Origin: Alphaproteobacteria bacterium
GTDB lineage: Bacteria > Pseudomonadota > Alphaproteobacteria > Sphingomonadales > Kordiimonadaceae
Length of the DNA: 64,000 nt
NCBI GenBank assembly: GCA_013372975.1
Contig: JABXIS010000011.1
Span: forward strand, 238,664-302,663
Direction: 5' to 3'
Shown: positions 42,647-51,372 of the stretch, in pieces
How positions within the stretch are numbered: position 1 is the first letter of the stretch
Layout of the letters: each line of letters opens with the position of its first letter
Position numbers and translations under genes: made by a program
Notes under the pieces: model-generated
Told to the model about the DNA's origin: nothing
The model's database searches: none
What the model saw: only the letters and a program-made list of their open reading frames with translations

Positions 42647-43573
42647 TTATGGCATAGCGTGGCCAAGGTTGGCCTCAAGGATGTCATACCAGTCCCGCCG
42701 GGTAAGTGGCACATCAAAGGCTGCCGTTGCCGCCCTGATACGGGACGGGGTTTGCGTTCCGATTATGGGGATAACTCCCGCTGGATGCGCCATCAGGAAG
42801 GCGAGGGCAACCGATGCCCTGTCGGTATCATAGGCATTCGCCAGCCTGTTGAGTACGGCGATAACAGGGGCCGCGACCTTTTGGTCCGGCTGTTCCGCGA
42901 GCAGTTGCCCGCCGGCGAGCGGGGACCAGGCCATGACAGCCATGCCAGTTTCCATGCACAGATCGAGTGTGCCATCACTGATGGGCGCGGTTTGAAGTGC
43001 TGAAAATTCAGGTTGCTGGCTGACGAGCGGAAAATCGAGTAATGCCTGAAGCGCGCGGGTTTGCGCTGGCGTATAATTGGATACGCCAACTTCCCGCACT
43101 TTGCCGCTTTCCCTCAGTGTGGTGAGGGCGCGGGCCACTTCCTGCGGGGCGGCGAGAAGATCGGGCCGATGCACCTGATAGAGATCGATCACCTCAACAC
43201 CGAGGCGTTTCAGTGACGCCTCGCAGGCCCGAATAAGATAATCGCCGCCCGAGCGGTAGGGCAGGCCCGGTACAATGCCGCCTTTGGTGGCCAGCACCAT
43301 CTGGTCCCTCAGGTTTGGGGCCGCTTTCAACACTTGTCCTAAAAGGCTTTCCGCTTCGCCAAAACCTTCTGGCCACCGGCTGCCATAAATATCTGCCGTG
43401 TCGATCAAAGTCATGCCTACATCAAGGGCGGTTTCAATCTTCTCATGCGCGGCCTTGGCATTTGTGCCTGCCAGCCGCCAACAGCCATAGGCAAGGCCAC
43501 CTACTGTAATACCCGTTGTTCCCAAATTGTGGGTGCGACGGAGTGTCAGAACTTCGTTTTCGGTCATATGCAT
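42647..43573 (-). CDS. Aldo/keto reductase
   Basis: A 308-residue NADPH-dependent TIM-barrel oxidoreductase. The catalytic tetrad is visible: Asp and Tyr in LIDTADIYGS, Lys in VLATKGGI, His in YQVHRPDLL. The cofactor-binding end reads GVIPIIGTQTPSRI. It belongs to the YdhF-like bacterial AKR branch. The start is ATG 43573 (MHMTEN, four bases after GGGAG) or 43567. The substrate is unknown. Confidence 0.93.
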   Translation of the reverse strand: MHMTENEVLTLRRTHNLGTTGITVGGLAYGCWRLAGTNAKAAHEKIETALDVGMTLIDTADIYGSRWPEGFGEAESLLGQVLKAAPNLRDQMVLATKGGIVPGLPYRSGGDYLIRACEASLKRLGVEVIDLYQVHRPDLLAAPQEVARALTTLRESGKVREVGVSNYTPAQTRALQALLDFPLVSQQPEFSALQTAPISDGTLDLCMETGMAVMAWSPLAGGQLLAEQPDQKVAAPVIAVLNRLANAYDTDRASVALAFLMAHPAGVIPIIGTQTPSRIRAATAAFDVPLTRRDWYDILEANLGHAMP

Positions 43574-43746
43574 ATGGCTCCCTTGGAAGCCATGTATGCC
43601 GGAAAATGACAGCGCTGTCTAATATCTATTGAGAGGCTGGTCTGCGAGAGGGTATGCACAGGAGATCGTAACATTGCACCAGTTCATCGTATCAGGGTGG
43701 GTGTTGCCGCATCAGAAGCATATGCTGCAGTGGAAGGAGAAGTGGG

Positions 43747-44325
43747 ATGGTCAGGAAAATTTCATTGTGGGGGCTTGTCGCAGCGGGTTTGGCGATATCG
43801 CCGGTGGCCGCCGAAACCCCATTGTCAGATGTTTTGATGGACAAAGCCGAGGGCTGTATGACAGGGCCTGTTTCCCAGTTTGGCCGCTATGTTGGTGACT
43901 GGAATATCGAGGACCATAGCCTGTCGCGCGACGATGGCGAAACCTGGGTGCCGGGCAATGGCGCGCGCTGGAACTTTACCTGTGTCGGGAATGGGATAGC
44001 GGTACAGGACTTCTGGATGCCCAATGGGCCAGACGGCAAGCCGGCGGGCCGCGTGGGCACGAACCTGCGCATTTTCGATCCCGCGTCAAACCAGTGGGAA
44101 ATCGCCTGGACAGCAACCAATACACCCGGCTTCATGCATATTCAGGCCAGACAGAACGCCGACGGCGATATTGTGATGAATATCGTGCGTCCAGTGCAGG
44201 ATCCGCCACGGCGGATTATCTTTTTCCCGCCAACCGACGAAGGTTGGAACTGGGTGATGGAGATTTCGCAAGACGAAGGCATAAGCTGGACACCAGTTTA
44301 CAAGATCACGGCCACAAGGCGGTAG
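43747..44325 (+). CDS. Secreted DUF1579-like protein
   Basis: A 192-residue protein with a signal peptide (MVRKISLWGLVAAGLAISPVAA). It has the lipocalin-like DUF1579 pattern: FGRYVGDWNIEDHSLSRD, WNFTCVGNGIAVQDFW, GTNLRIFDPASNQWEIAWTA and a final GWNWVMEISQDEGISW strand. Such proteins bind or sense small molecules. GAAGGAGAAGTGGG precedes the ATG. The next gene on the same strand is also secreted. Confidence 0.7.
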   Translation: MVRKISLWGLVAAGLAISPVAAETPLSDVLMDKAEGCMTGPVSQFGRYVGDWNIEDHSLSRDDGETWVPGNGARWNFTCVGNGIAVQDFWMPNGPDGKPAGRVGTNLRIFDPASNQWEIAWTATNTPGFMHIQARQNADGDIVMNIVRPVQDPPRRIIFFPPTDEGWNWVMEISQDEGISWTPVYKITATRR

Positions 44326-44409
44326 CCCACAGTCTGGTATTCCGATTTTGCGCTTGAGCTTCATGGTTCACGGCTTACTATTCGGGCAGAACTTCTGAAG
44401 GATACCTGT

Positions 44410-44985
44410 ATGCGAAACCTATTGGCCGCGACGATGCTGGTTGCCGTGACCTCAACTATTTCCCAAGCGAATGCGGTCACGGTTCTTGAAACACTGGCTA
44501 GCCAGTGTGGGAAGGCCTTTGAAGGCAAGGTCGTTCGGGATACAGAAAACAGCGCTGCGTGGGCGGAAGCTCGTATTGTCATGCATGTTCGGGACTGTGG
44601 CGCAGAGCAGATCAAGATCCCGCTGCATGTGGGGGATAACAGGTCCCGCGTCTGGGTTTTGACCCGTCTGGATAGTGACAAGGTTCAGTTGAAGCATGAC
44701 CATCGGCATGAGGATGGCCATTCGGATGATGTGACCATGTATGGCGGTATCGCCGATGCGGCTGATGCACCAATTTTGTCCTTCCCGGTGGATCAGGAAA
44801 GCATAACCATGTTTGAGGCCAATGGCCTTTCTGCATCGGTGCGCAACACTTGGCATATGCGAACCACAGGCGATGTGTTCCAATATCAGCTAACGCGCCC
44901 CAGTGGCCGGGATTTCATTGTTGAGTTTGACCTGACAAAACCTGTGCCCGCGCCGCCAGCCGCATGGGACATGCAGGGCCACTAG
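44410..44985 (+). CDS. Secreted protein of unknown function
   Basis: A 191-residue protein with a signal peptide (MRNLLAATMLVAVTSTISQANA). The mature part has two cysteines (about 33 and 63), a histidine-rich segment (LKHDHRHEDGHSDDV) that could bind metal, and a final beta-strand region. The family is not recognised; its pattern suggests a beta-sandwich. Eighty-four bases follow the DUF1579-like gene, so co-transcription is possible but not certain. Confidence 0.65.
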   Translation: MRNLLAATMLVAVTSTISQANAVTVLETLASQCGKAFEGKVVRDTENSAAWAEARIVMHVRDCGAEQIKIPLHVGDNRSRVWVLTRLDSDKVQLKHDHRHEDGHSDDVTMYGGIADAADAPILSFPVDQESITMFEANGLSASVRNTWHMRTTGDVFQYQLTRPSGRDFIVEFDLTKPVPAPPAAWDMQGH

Positions 44986-45014
44986 CGCAGAAACAATCGC
45001 CGGAAATGGAAGTT

Positions 45015-45692
45015 TCAGCCAAAGCAGGCTTCGAAGGCCTGTTTGCCGCTTGCGGTGAAGATAACCTCGCGGCTGCTGTCACGGCGTTTGGCCCAGCCAT
45101 TTGCATAGATATGGTCAAGCAGCGCTGCGCCCAGCGATCCAGCCAGATGGGTGCGCCGTTCGCTCCAATCCAGACAGGCCTTGCACAGGGGGCGCCGATG
45201 GGCAGCCAGCGTTTCAAGCGGCAAGCCAAGGCCAGAGATGAAGGTTTTGCCACCATCAGTTAACCTGGGTTCGCCCGCCTGTTCCGCAATATGGCCTTTG
45301 GCCAGCAGGCTTTCATACAGGCGAATGCCCATATCCCCCGCCAGGTGGTCATAACACACACGCGCATGCCTGAGCGCCGGGTCCTTCGGGCCGGGGCGAT
45401 GGCGCATATGCCCTGCGCGCACGGCAACCCCCATCAGGCTTTCCAGCAGATGGGCGACATCGGTATCTGCCAGTTGATAATATCGGTGGCGACCCTGTTT
45501 ACGAATGGCCAAAAGCCCTCCAGCCTCAAGTTTGCTCAAGTGACTTGAGGCTGTCTGTTTGGTTACGCCCGCCTCTGCGGCCAGTTCGGTGGCCGTAAGC
45601 GCCATGCCGCCCATGAGGGCCGTCAGCATGTTGGCGCGGGCCGGATCCCCGATCAGGGCGGCGATGTGGGCGATATCTGGTCCGTCTTTCAT
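45015..45692 (-). CDS. ArsR-family winged-helix regulator with a long C-terminal domain
   Basis: A 225-residue regulator. ArsR-type DNA-binding region: LIGDPARANMLTALMGGMALTATELAAEAGV, then TKQTASSHLSKLEAGGLLAIRKQGRHRYYQL. The C-terminal half (about 100-225) holds a second helical and winged segment with a CKACLDWSERR motif whose cysteines might sense metal or redox. It is divergent from the NIPSNAP/ABM operon, and a TTCGA/TCGAA repeat sits directly before its start codon, pointing to autoregulation and control of that operon. Confidence 0.88.
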   Translation of the reverse strand: MKDGPDIAHIAALIGDPARANMLTALMGGMALTATELAAEAGVTKQTASSHLSKLEAGGLLAIRKQGRHRYYQLADTDVAHLLESLMGVAVRAGHMRHRPGPKDPALRHARVCYDHLAGDMGIRLYESLLAKGHIAEQAGEPRLTDGGKTFISGLGLPLETLAAHRRPLCKACLDWSERRTHLAGSLGAALLDHIYANGWAKRRDSSREVIFTASGKQAFEACFG

Positions 45693-45694
45693 AG

Positions 45695-45710
45695 TTCGAT
45701 CTTAGTCGAA
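45695..45710. promoter_or_regulatory. Probable ArsR operator
   Basis: TTCGA (45695-45699) and TCGAA (45706-45710) form an inverted repeat around TCTTAG, three bases from the ArsR start codon and about 60 bases before the NIPSNAP gene. Confidence 0.45.
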
Positions 45711-45771
45711 ACAAGAGTGCGCAGCAATTGGCTAAAGAAGGTGCCAGACGAATTTTGTTTGGAGACAATCA

Positions 45772-46122
45772 ATGACCATTATGTGCTGTATCAAATATAC
45801 CCTGGACCCTTTCAAACGCGCGGCATTTGAGGCCTACGCCAAAAACTGGGCCGAGATTATCCCCCGCTGCGGCGGTGACTTGATTGGCTATTTCATGCCG
45901 CATGAAGGCACGGACAATATCGCGCTTGGCCTGATCTGTTTTGATAGCCTTGCGGACTATGAGGCCTACAGGGCGCGCCTGCGCGAAGATGCGGGCGGCA
46001 AAGCCAATTTCGATATGGCGCAGCGGGAGCGGTTCATCCTCTCGGAGGAGCGCACGTTTTTGCGTGCGGCGGCGGGTTCCGAACTGCTGCGGTTTTTCGC
46101 CACGCGGGAGCTGGTGGCATGA
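45772..46122 (+). CDS. NIPSNAP-family protein
   Basis: A 116-residue single-domain protein with a dimeric ferredoxin-like alpha-beta barrel: [31 protein letters not shown], then [22 protein letters not shown], and EERTFLRAA. Such proteins are close to the antibiotic-monooxygenase fold. Its stop overlaps the next start by four bases (ATGA). The divergent ArsR gene is probably its regulator. Confidence 0.88.
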   Translation: MTIMCCIKYTLDPFKRAAFEAYAKNWAEIIPRCGGDLIGYFMPHEGTDNIALGLICFDSLADYEAYRARLREDAGGKANFDMAQRERFILSEERTFLRAAAGSELLRFFATRELVA

Positions 46123-46466
46123 TCGCGGTTATCTTTGAACTGGAACCCCGCGAAGGCCAGCGTGAGGCTTATTTCGACACGGCGGCTTCTTTGGTGCCGT
46201 ATCTGGAGCAGATAGACGGCTTCATATCTGTGGAGCGGTTTGAAAGCCTGAAACAGCCGGGGAAATATCTGTCCCTTTCCTTCTGGCGGGATGAAGCGGC
46301 TGTAGCAGCATGGCGCAACCTGGAACCGCATCGGGGCGGGCAGGCCAGCGGGCGCGCCTCTATCTTTCAGGATTACCGCCTGCGTGTGGCGTCTGTTGTG
46401 CGGGACTATGGCCTGTATGAACGGGATCAGGCACCGAAAGATTCAGTCGCCGTTCATGGGGATTAA
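46119..46466 (+). CDS. Antibiotic biosynthesis monooxygenase (ABM) domain protein
   Basis: A 115-residue ferredoxin-like protein: [22 protein letters not shown], then [41 protein letters not shown], the classic ABM central segment. Members oxidise aromatic compounds without cofactors or degrade haem. Translationally coupled to the NIPSNAP gene. Together with the ArsR gene this looks like a small detoxification unit. Confidence 0.88.
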   Translation: MIAVIFELEPREGQREAYFDTAASLVPYLEQIDGFISVERFESLKQPGKYLSLSFWRDEAAVAAWRNLEPHRGGQASGRASIFQDYRLRVASVVRDYGLYERDQAPKDSVAVHGD

Positions 46467-46469
46467 CTT

Positions 46470-48236
46470 CTAAAATATCGCTTTTAGAGTTCCCCACAAA
46501 AGTGCTGCGTTCGCGCTGGTGGTTTTGCGCCTGTCAACGGGCCTGCCCGCAATCCATGTCGCCTCGGCTTTAATCGCGGCAAGGCCTGTGTCAGATGTGG
46601 TCAGCGGATTACTGCTTACTATAACCAGGTCCGCCGCCTTGCCTATATCCAGTGAACCACGCTCTGCCTCCAGACCCAGTTGCCAGGCGGCATTTATTGT
46701 CATGGCGCGCAGGGCCTCAAGTCGGGTGAGTGCCTGATCAGGTGCAATCTGGTCACCGCCCCTAAGGGGCTGCCGGGTAACGGCGGCGGCGAAGGTGCGG
46801 AACGGCCCGATCGGGGTGGCTGGATTGTCGCTGTGGAGGCTGATGCGCATGCCAGTGTCAAGGGCTGAGCGTGTGGGCATATAGCGAGCTGTGCGGTCTG
46901 CCCCGAAAATCTCCGGTAGGCGGTGGCCATAGAAAGTGACGTGATCAACAAAGAAGCTGGTTGTCACGCCCAGGCTTTCCGCGCGCTTTAGCTGCGTATT
47001 GGTGATCAGCGCGTTATGCTCAAGCCTGTGGCGGTGGTCCTTACGCGGATGAGCTTTCAGCACACCTTCAACCACATCAAGAACGCGGTCCACGGCACGT
47101 TCCCCCTGCACATGCACGGCTATTTGAAACCCGCGCCGGTGATAGTCGGTGAAATGCATGCGGAAAGTTTCAAGTTCATAGTTCAGGGCACCGCTGTGGC
47201 CGGGTTTGAGGTGCAGGCGTTCACGTGTGAGCGCGCTGTCTTCATAAGGGTCTTCAACCGCGGCGCCGCCTGCGTACGGGGAACCATCCATCCAGTATTT
47301 CACGCCGATCAAGGCTCCGGGAACCGAAGGTTTCTCAGGTGCAGCCGCAGAAGGGACCTGATGTGGAAGGCCATATATGGCCAACTGTACTGGCGCATCG
47401 CGCGCAGCAGACAAGCGTTTTACCATGCCAATCTGATCCGGGGCGGAGCCAACGAGCCCTGCCGCCGCAATGGTGGTGAAACCCGCCCGCGCATAGGCAC
47501 CAAGCTGCAGGTTTACAAGCAGGTCCATGCTTCCTTCGGGTGGTGAGGGTACCTTACTGAACAAGGCGCCAATAGCTGCCACTTCGCGCACAACGCCTGT
47601 CAGTTTGCCTGTTTCGTCTTTCACAAATTCGCCGCCCTTGGGGTCGGGCGTTGTGGCAGTGATACCAGCGACTTCAAGCGCCGCCGAGTTGGCGTAGGCG
47701 TCATGCATCATCTGTGTCAGGATCACCAGGGGTTTGTCGGGGGCTAGCGCATCCAGTTCTTCAAGTGTTGGCGGTTCAAGGTCATCCACCATCACAGGGT
47801 CCCAGCCAAAAGCGATTACCCAGCCATTGGGTGTCCAGTCATCTGCGGCTTCCTTTAGAGTTGTCATCACAGCGGCCCTGCTTTGATGGGTGAAGCCGCT
47901 GACGTCCACAGTTGCTCCAAATTGGGCCGTTGCTACTGGATGGGTATGGGGCTCAATGAGCCCCGGCAGAAGAGTGCGGCCGGCAAGGTCAATTTGCTGC
48001 GCACTATTGCTTGTAAGCGCAGAAACCGTTTCGAGGGTGCCGATGGCCGCAATTCTTCCATCTCGCACCAGTAATGCTTCGACGCGACCACTCGTCACAG
48101 TTTCTATATCACCGCCAAAGAACAGGATTTCATCGTGCTGCTCTGGCGGCGCGAGCCAAAGCCGAACAAGCAACAAAATTGCAGCGACAACCGCCAATAT
48201 TGCAAATGTTTTGCTGCGCCGTGACCGTACCGCCAT
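46470..48236 (-). CDS. Membrane-anchored amidohydrolase of the YtcJ type
   Basis: A 588-residue metal hydrolase with an N-terminal membrane anchor (FAILAVVAAILLLVRLWLA). The composite barrel shows LLPGLIEPHTHPV (HxH), ALIGVKYWMDGSPY (the lysine region), QIAVHVQGERA and HRLEHNALI (His), and SLHSDNPATP (catalytic Asp). Gene order and sequence match amidohydrolase_3 proteins, which hydrolyse formamide- or amide-type substrates. It converges on the ABM gene with a three-base gap. The substrate is unknown. Confidence 0.9.
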   Translation of the reverse strand: MAVRSRRSKTFAILAVVAAILLLVRLWLAPPEQHDEILFFGGDIETVTSGRVEALLVRDGRIAAIGTLETVSALTSNSAQQIDLAGRTLLPGLIEPHTHPVATAQFGATVDVSGFTHQSRAAVMTTLKEAADDWTPNGWVIAFGWDPVMVDDLEPPTLEELDALAPDKPLVILTQMMHDAYANSAALEVAGITATTPDPKGGEFVKDETGKLTGVVREVAAIGALFSKVPSPPEGSMDLLVNLQLGAYARAGFTTIAAAGLVGSAPDQIGMVKRLSAARDAPVQLAIYGLPHQVPSAAAPEKPSVPGALIGVKYWMDGSPYAGGAAVEDPYEDSALTRERLHLKPGHSGALNYELETFRMHFTDYHRRGFQIAVHVQGERAVDRVLDVVEGVLKAHPRKDHRHRLEHNALITNTQLKRAESLGVTTSFFVDHVTFYGHRLPEIFGADRTARYMPTRSALDTGMRISLHSDNPATPIGPFRTFAAAVTRQPLRGGDQIAPDQALTRLEALRAMTINAAWQLGLEAERGSLDIGKAADLVIVSSNPLTTSDTGLAAIKAEATWIAGRPVDRRKTTSANAALLWGTLKAIF

Positions 48237-48293
48237 ATGTCCTCCCTATGCCCCCACACTGATGTAGCGCTGGGGCCGGGAAAGGCAAAAAGG

Positions 48294-49154
48294 CTAGTTG
48301 GCGTCATCGTGCAGAATGTGGGCACCAGATCCGTCAATGTCCATGACCATGATCTGGCCCCTGCTGTAATCCTTGGTGACATGTGAAAAAGCTATCTTCT
48401 TCCCGTCTGGGCTGAGGGAAGGTGCAAAGGCTGACCAGCCCTCATCGGCGTAAAACAGGATTGTTTCTTTCCTGGTGTAGAGGTCAAACCGGGTGATCCC
48501 TTCACCACTTGCAAAAAAGAGCGATTGGCCAGGGCCATAGATGGGGTGGTTGATGGTCTCGACAGCAGCCGAGCGCAGGGTTTCAGTACTTTTGTTTGTC
48601 ACATCAATGCGAATGATTTCGCGGAGATTATTACGCCGTGTGTCAAGCACAATGTATCGGCCATCCGGGCTCCAGCTTGGATGAAATTCACTCTCTGCTG
48701 TGCCAATCAGGGCTTCGATCTCACCTGTTGCCAGATTGAGCAAATGGGCGTCAAAATTGCCGTCTTCCATTTGCTTGTCGAAAACAAGAAGGCCGCCAGT
48801 TGGCGATTCTTCCGGGTGCATCACTCGGCTTGCTATATTCGCCAGCCTTGTCACTTCGCCTGTTTTTGCGTCGACAGTGAACAGTCCAGCTGTGCCATCT
48901 ACCTCACCGGTTACAAAAATCCGGCTACCATCCCGGCTGAATTTAGGGCTATGGAGCCATACATGGTTGTCTGTCAGGCCGCTAATGTTGCCGGTCTGCA
49001 GGTCCAGTGTTTTGATCAGCATATGAGGCTGCTCTCGCTTGTAGAACACAAGTGTTTTGCCGTCTGGGGACCAGCTTGGTTTGAGCGACTGTGCATGCGC
49101 ATGGGGACTCCAAAACGCCACCAGTGCAATGGTCATCAAGAAAACTGTTTTCAT
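48294..49154 (-). CDS. Secreted TolB-like (PD40) propeller protein
   Basis: A 286-residue protein with a signal peptide (MKTVFLMTIALVAFWSPHAHA). The blades are regular: PSWSPDGKTLVFYKR, PKFSRDGSRIFVTGEVDG, PSWSPDGRYIVLDTRR and PSLSPDGKKIAFSHVT. GGAGA before ATG 49154 picks the start over an upstream frame extension. It lies 57 bases upstream of the YtcJ-type amidohydrolase on the same strand, as propellers often accompany such hydrolases. Confidence 0.82.
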   Translation of the reverse strand: MKTVFLMTIALVAFWSPHAHAQSLKPSWSPDGKTLVFYKREQPHMLIKTLDLQTGNISGLTDNHVWLHSPKFSRDGSRIFVTGEVDGTAGLFTVDAKTGEVTRLANIASRVMHPEESPTGGLLVFDKQMEDGNFDAHLLNLATGEIEALIGTAESEFHPSWSPDGRYIVLDTRRNNLREIIRIDVTNKSTETLRSAAVETINHPIYGPGQSLFFASGEGITRFDLYTRKETILFYADEGWSAFAPSLSPDGKKIAFSHVTKDYSRGQIMVMDIDGSGAHILHDDAN

Positions 49155-49331
49155 GGAAAATCTCCGCAATTTCTGTGCGGACGGTAGCGAGTTCCTTTTT
49201 TTGGCGTTACTGCCAAGGGCCTGAACTGGCGCAATTGGTGGCTGATCTGGCTTGGGCCCAATTTGGCCCGGACTTATAAAGGGCCCCGGATTTTCCGGAG
49301 CCCGTTGGAGCCCTGGGGTTCCTGGGTGCGG

Positions 49332-49760
49332 TTATGCCGCGAGTGTCAGTGTCACCTCAATATTGCCGCGGGTGGCGTTGGAATAGGGGCATACCTGATG
49401 CGCCGCCGCGATCAGCGCTTCTGCGGCATCGCGGTCCATACCCGGCAGGTTTACCTCAAGCGTAGCTTCAATGCCAAAGCCGCCCGGGATCGGGCCGATA
49501 CCGACTGATGAGTTGATGGATACATCTGCAGGGAGGCTGATGCCCTGTTTGCCTGCTACTGCCTTCATTGCGCCAATAAAACAGGCCGCATAGCCCGCCG
49601 CGAACAATTGTTCCGGGTTGGTGCCTGCGCCGTCATCGCCACCAAGGCCCTTCGGCGTTGAAAGGCTCACATCCAGCCGTCCGTCATCTGATTTTGCGGT
49701 GCCCGCGCGGCCGCCTGTGGCAGTGGCATGGGCAGTATAAAGTGTCTTTTCCAGTTTCAT
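49332..49760 (-). CDS. ohr: Organic hydroperoxide resistance protein Ohr
   Basis: A 142-residue OsmC-fold peroxidase that detoxifies organic and fatty acid hydroperoxides. The two catalytic cysteines are in FAAGYAACFIGAMKAV (about residue 60) and HQVCPYSNATRGN (about 125). The start is ATG 49760, with GGAG nine bases upstream. A perfect 17-base palindrome 17 bases before the start is the likely OhrR operator. The ohrR gene lies just upstream. Confidence 0.96.
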   Translation of the reverse strand: MKLEKTLYTAHATATGGRAGTAKSDDGRLDVSLSTPKGLGGDDGAGTNPEQLFAAGYAACFIGAMKAVAGKQGISLPADVSINSSVGIGPIPGGFGIEATLEVNLPGMDRDAAEALIAAAHQVCPYSNATRGNIEVTLTLAA

Positions 49761-49776
49761 GATTATCTCCAAATTT

Positions 49777-49793
49777 GCGCGATTAAATCGCGC
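49777..49793. promoter_or_regulatory. OhrR operator of ohr
   Basis: GCGCGATT-a-AATCGCGC is a perfect palindrome in the ohr promoter. A related half-palindrome precedes ohrR, and together they suggest an ATTTAATCG-type recognition motif. Confidence 0.75.
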
Positions 49794-49856
49794 GCTATTT
49801 AAATGGCCGGAAAATTGAACAGATAGAAGAGCTATCGGTTCAGGGAAACTGATGGG

Positions 49857-50315
49857 TCAGCCGTTGGCCATCAGGTCTGTACGCAACTGCACAAGGGCGT
49901 CGCGCAGGGTGGTTAATTCATCCGGTGTGCAGCCAGTGGCACCAACTGCTTCACCGGGCACTGTGGCAGCCATTTCCTTGAGGCTGTTGCCCTTTGCCGT
50001 GAGGCTGACACGGACGATACGTTCGTCTTCTGCCGCGCGCCTGCGCTCAAGGATGCTGTGGTTTTCAAGCCGCTTCAGAAGGGGCGTCAGTGTGGCGCTA
50101 TCCAGGAAAAGCTTGTCACCAATTTCCGATACGGTTTGCCCGTCACGCTCCCACAAGACCATCATCACCAGATATTGCGGATAGGTAAGACCAAGGCGTT
50201 CCAGCATTGGGCGATACATTTTCTTCAGCGCATTTGTCGCCGAATAAAGTGCGAAACAAAGCTGGTCATCCAACTTCAGCGACAGGGCAGGGTCATATGT
50301 TGGCATGTTGTTCAT
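49857..50315 (-). CDS. ohrR: Organic hydroperoxide-sensing MarR-family repressor OhrR
   Basis: A 152-residue MarR protein. The sensing cysteine is in [24 protein letters not shown] (about residue 19); the conserved [16 protein letters not shown] and the winged helix [23 protein letters not shown] are present. Oxidation of the cysteine by organic peroxide releases DNA and induces ohr. It is upstream of ohr on the same strand, and AATCG/CGATT arms at 50327-50340 lie in its own promoter. Confidence 0.94.
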   Translation of the reverse strand: MNNMPTYDPALSLKLDDQLCFALYSATNALKKMYRPMLERLGLTYPQYLVMMVLWERDGQTVSEIGDKLFLDSATLTPLLKRLENHSILERRRAAEDERIVRVSLTAKGNSLKEMAATVPGEAVGATGCTPDELTTLRDALVQLRTDLMANG

Positions 50316-50326
50316 AAACCCTATTT

Positions 50327-50340
50327 AATCGTGCGCGATT
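50327..50340. promoter_or_regulatory. Probable OhrR autoregulatory site
   Basis: AATCG-tgcg-CGATT with flanking TTT and TAA matches the arms of the ohr palindrome. It lies about 11 bases before the ohrR start codon. Confidence 0.6.
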
Positions 50341-50381
50341 TAATTTCAAGGGCGAAAACTAAAAATGTCGTGGCTGCATAC

Positions 50382-50412
50382 AAAAAGGGCTCCGGAAATG
50401 TCCGAAGCCCTT
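50382..50412 (-). terminator. Terminator of the peroxiredoxin gene
   Basis: AAGGGCTCCGGA (50385-50396), loop AATG, TCCGAAGCCCTT (50401-50412) with one mismatch. On the minus strand it is followed by TTTTTG. Confidence 0.8.
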
Positions 50413-50443
50413 CTGTATTCAGATGCGGCGAATGCGGCGCTGA

Positions 50444-51049
50444 TTAAAGCTCGTCAGCGTGTTTGCCGAGGTATGCAGCAACGCCCGCAGCGTCAGCTTT
50501 CATGCCTTCGTCGCCTTTGTTCCAGCCAGCCGGGCATACTTCGCCATGCTCTTCGTGGAACTGCAGCGCTTCAACGAGGCGAACGAATTCGTCTACGTTA
50601 CGGCCAAGCGGCAGGTTGTTCACTGTCTGGTGCCATACGAGGCCATCTTTACCAATGAGGAAAGTGCCGCGCAGGGCAATGCCAGCGTCTTCGATCAGTA
50701 CGTCATAGTCGCGCGCGATTTGTTTGGTCACGTCTGCAACCATTGGGAAATCAACTGGGCCCAGGCCGCCTTCTTTTGTTGGTGTGTTGCGCCATGCAAC
50801 GTGGCTGAACTGGCTATCGATGGAGCAAGCTACAACTTTAACACCGAGTTCCTTGAACTTATTCATGCGGTTGTGGAACGCCAGGATTTCAGACGGGCAC
50901 ACAAAGGTGAAGTCAAGCGGGTAGAAGAACAGGAGGCCATAGTCGCCACCAAGATATTCTTTCAGGTTGAAGCTATCGTTGATGGAACCGTCTTCCATAA
51001 CAGCGACAGAAGTAAAATCAGGGGCTTGTTTGCCTGCGAGAACGGCCAT
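50444..51049 (-). CDS. Typical 2-Cys peroxiredoxin (AhpC/Prx family)
   Basis: A 201-residue peroxidase. The peroxidatic cysteine lies in FYPLDFTFVCPSEI (about residue 51), the resolving cysteine in HGEVCPAGWNKGDEG (about 172), and the active-site Arg in the segment HVAWRNTPT. It reduces H2O2 and organic peroxides using thioredoxin or AhpF-type donors. AAGGAGGGACGC before ATG 51049 fixes the start. It has its own terminator. Confidence 0.95.
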   Translation of the reverse strand: MAVLAGKQAPDFTSVAVMEDGSINDSFNLKEYLGGDYGLLFFYPLDFTFVCPSEILAFHNRMNKFKELGVKVVACSIDSQFSHVAWRNTPTKEGGLGPVDFPMVADVTKQIARDYDVLIEDAGIALRGTFLIGKDGLVWHQTVNNLPLGRNVDEFVRLVEALQFHEEHGEVCPAGWNKGDEGMKADAAGVAAYLGKHADEL

Positions 51050-51372
51050 GCGTCCCTCCTTATGATTGAATGATAAAGGTCTAAATCTCATTGAGCGCGA
51101 GACGGTTCAAATCTCGGGGAGGCCAAAGTTCACCCCCGGAGGTCAGAATCACCCCCGCGCTGATGAGCCATACTTTATGCTTCTGGAGGCTAAATGCAAC
51201 CGGACTGTTCCGATTTATTCAATCGACAAAACCGATTTATATGAACCTTAATAAGCTTCTTGATCACTATGTATTTGACCAATGATTGTCGGCATCTAAA
51301 GAAGTGCAAAAGGGCTGGCAATTTTTGGCCTTATTTCCCATATAGCTAAAGATCCAACACTCGGGAGGTGGC
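51050..51372. other. 323-base gap, no gene seen
   Basis: It holds the promoters of the divergent peroxiredoxin and AraC genes. A direct repeat of TCACCCCCG (about 51131 and 51149) sits in a C-rich patch, and the flanks are AT-rich. A T-arm-like GGTTCAAAT occurs near 51105 but lacks a matching stem. I see no ORF with a ribosome site. Confidence 0.4.

Noticed and set aside
51095..51125. T-arm-like sequence GGTTCAAAT suggesting a tRNA
   Set aside because: The flanking bases do not form a five-pair T stem around a seven-base loop, and there is no acceptor stem, D arm or anticodon arm in register.
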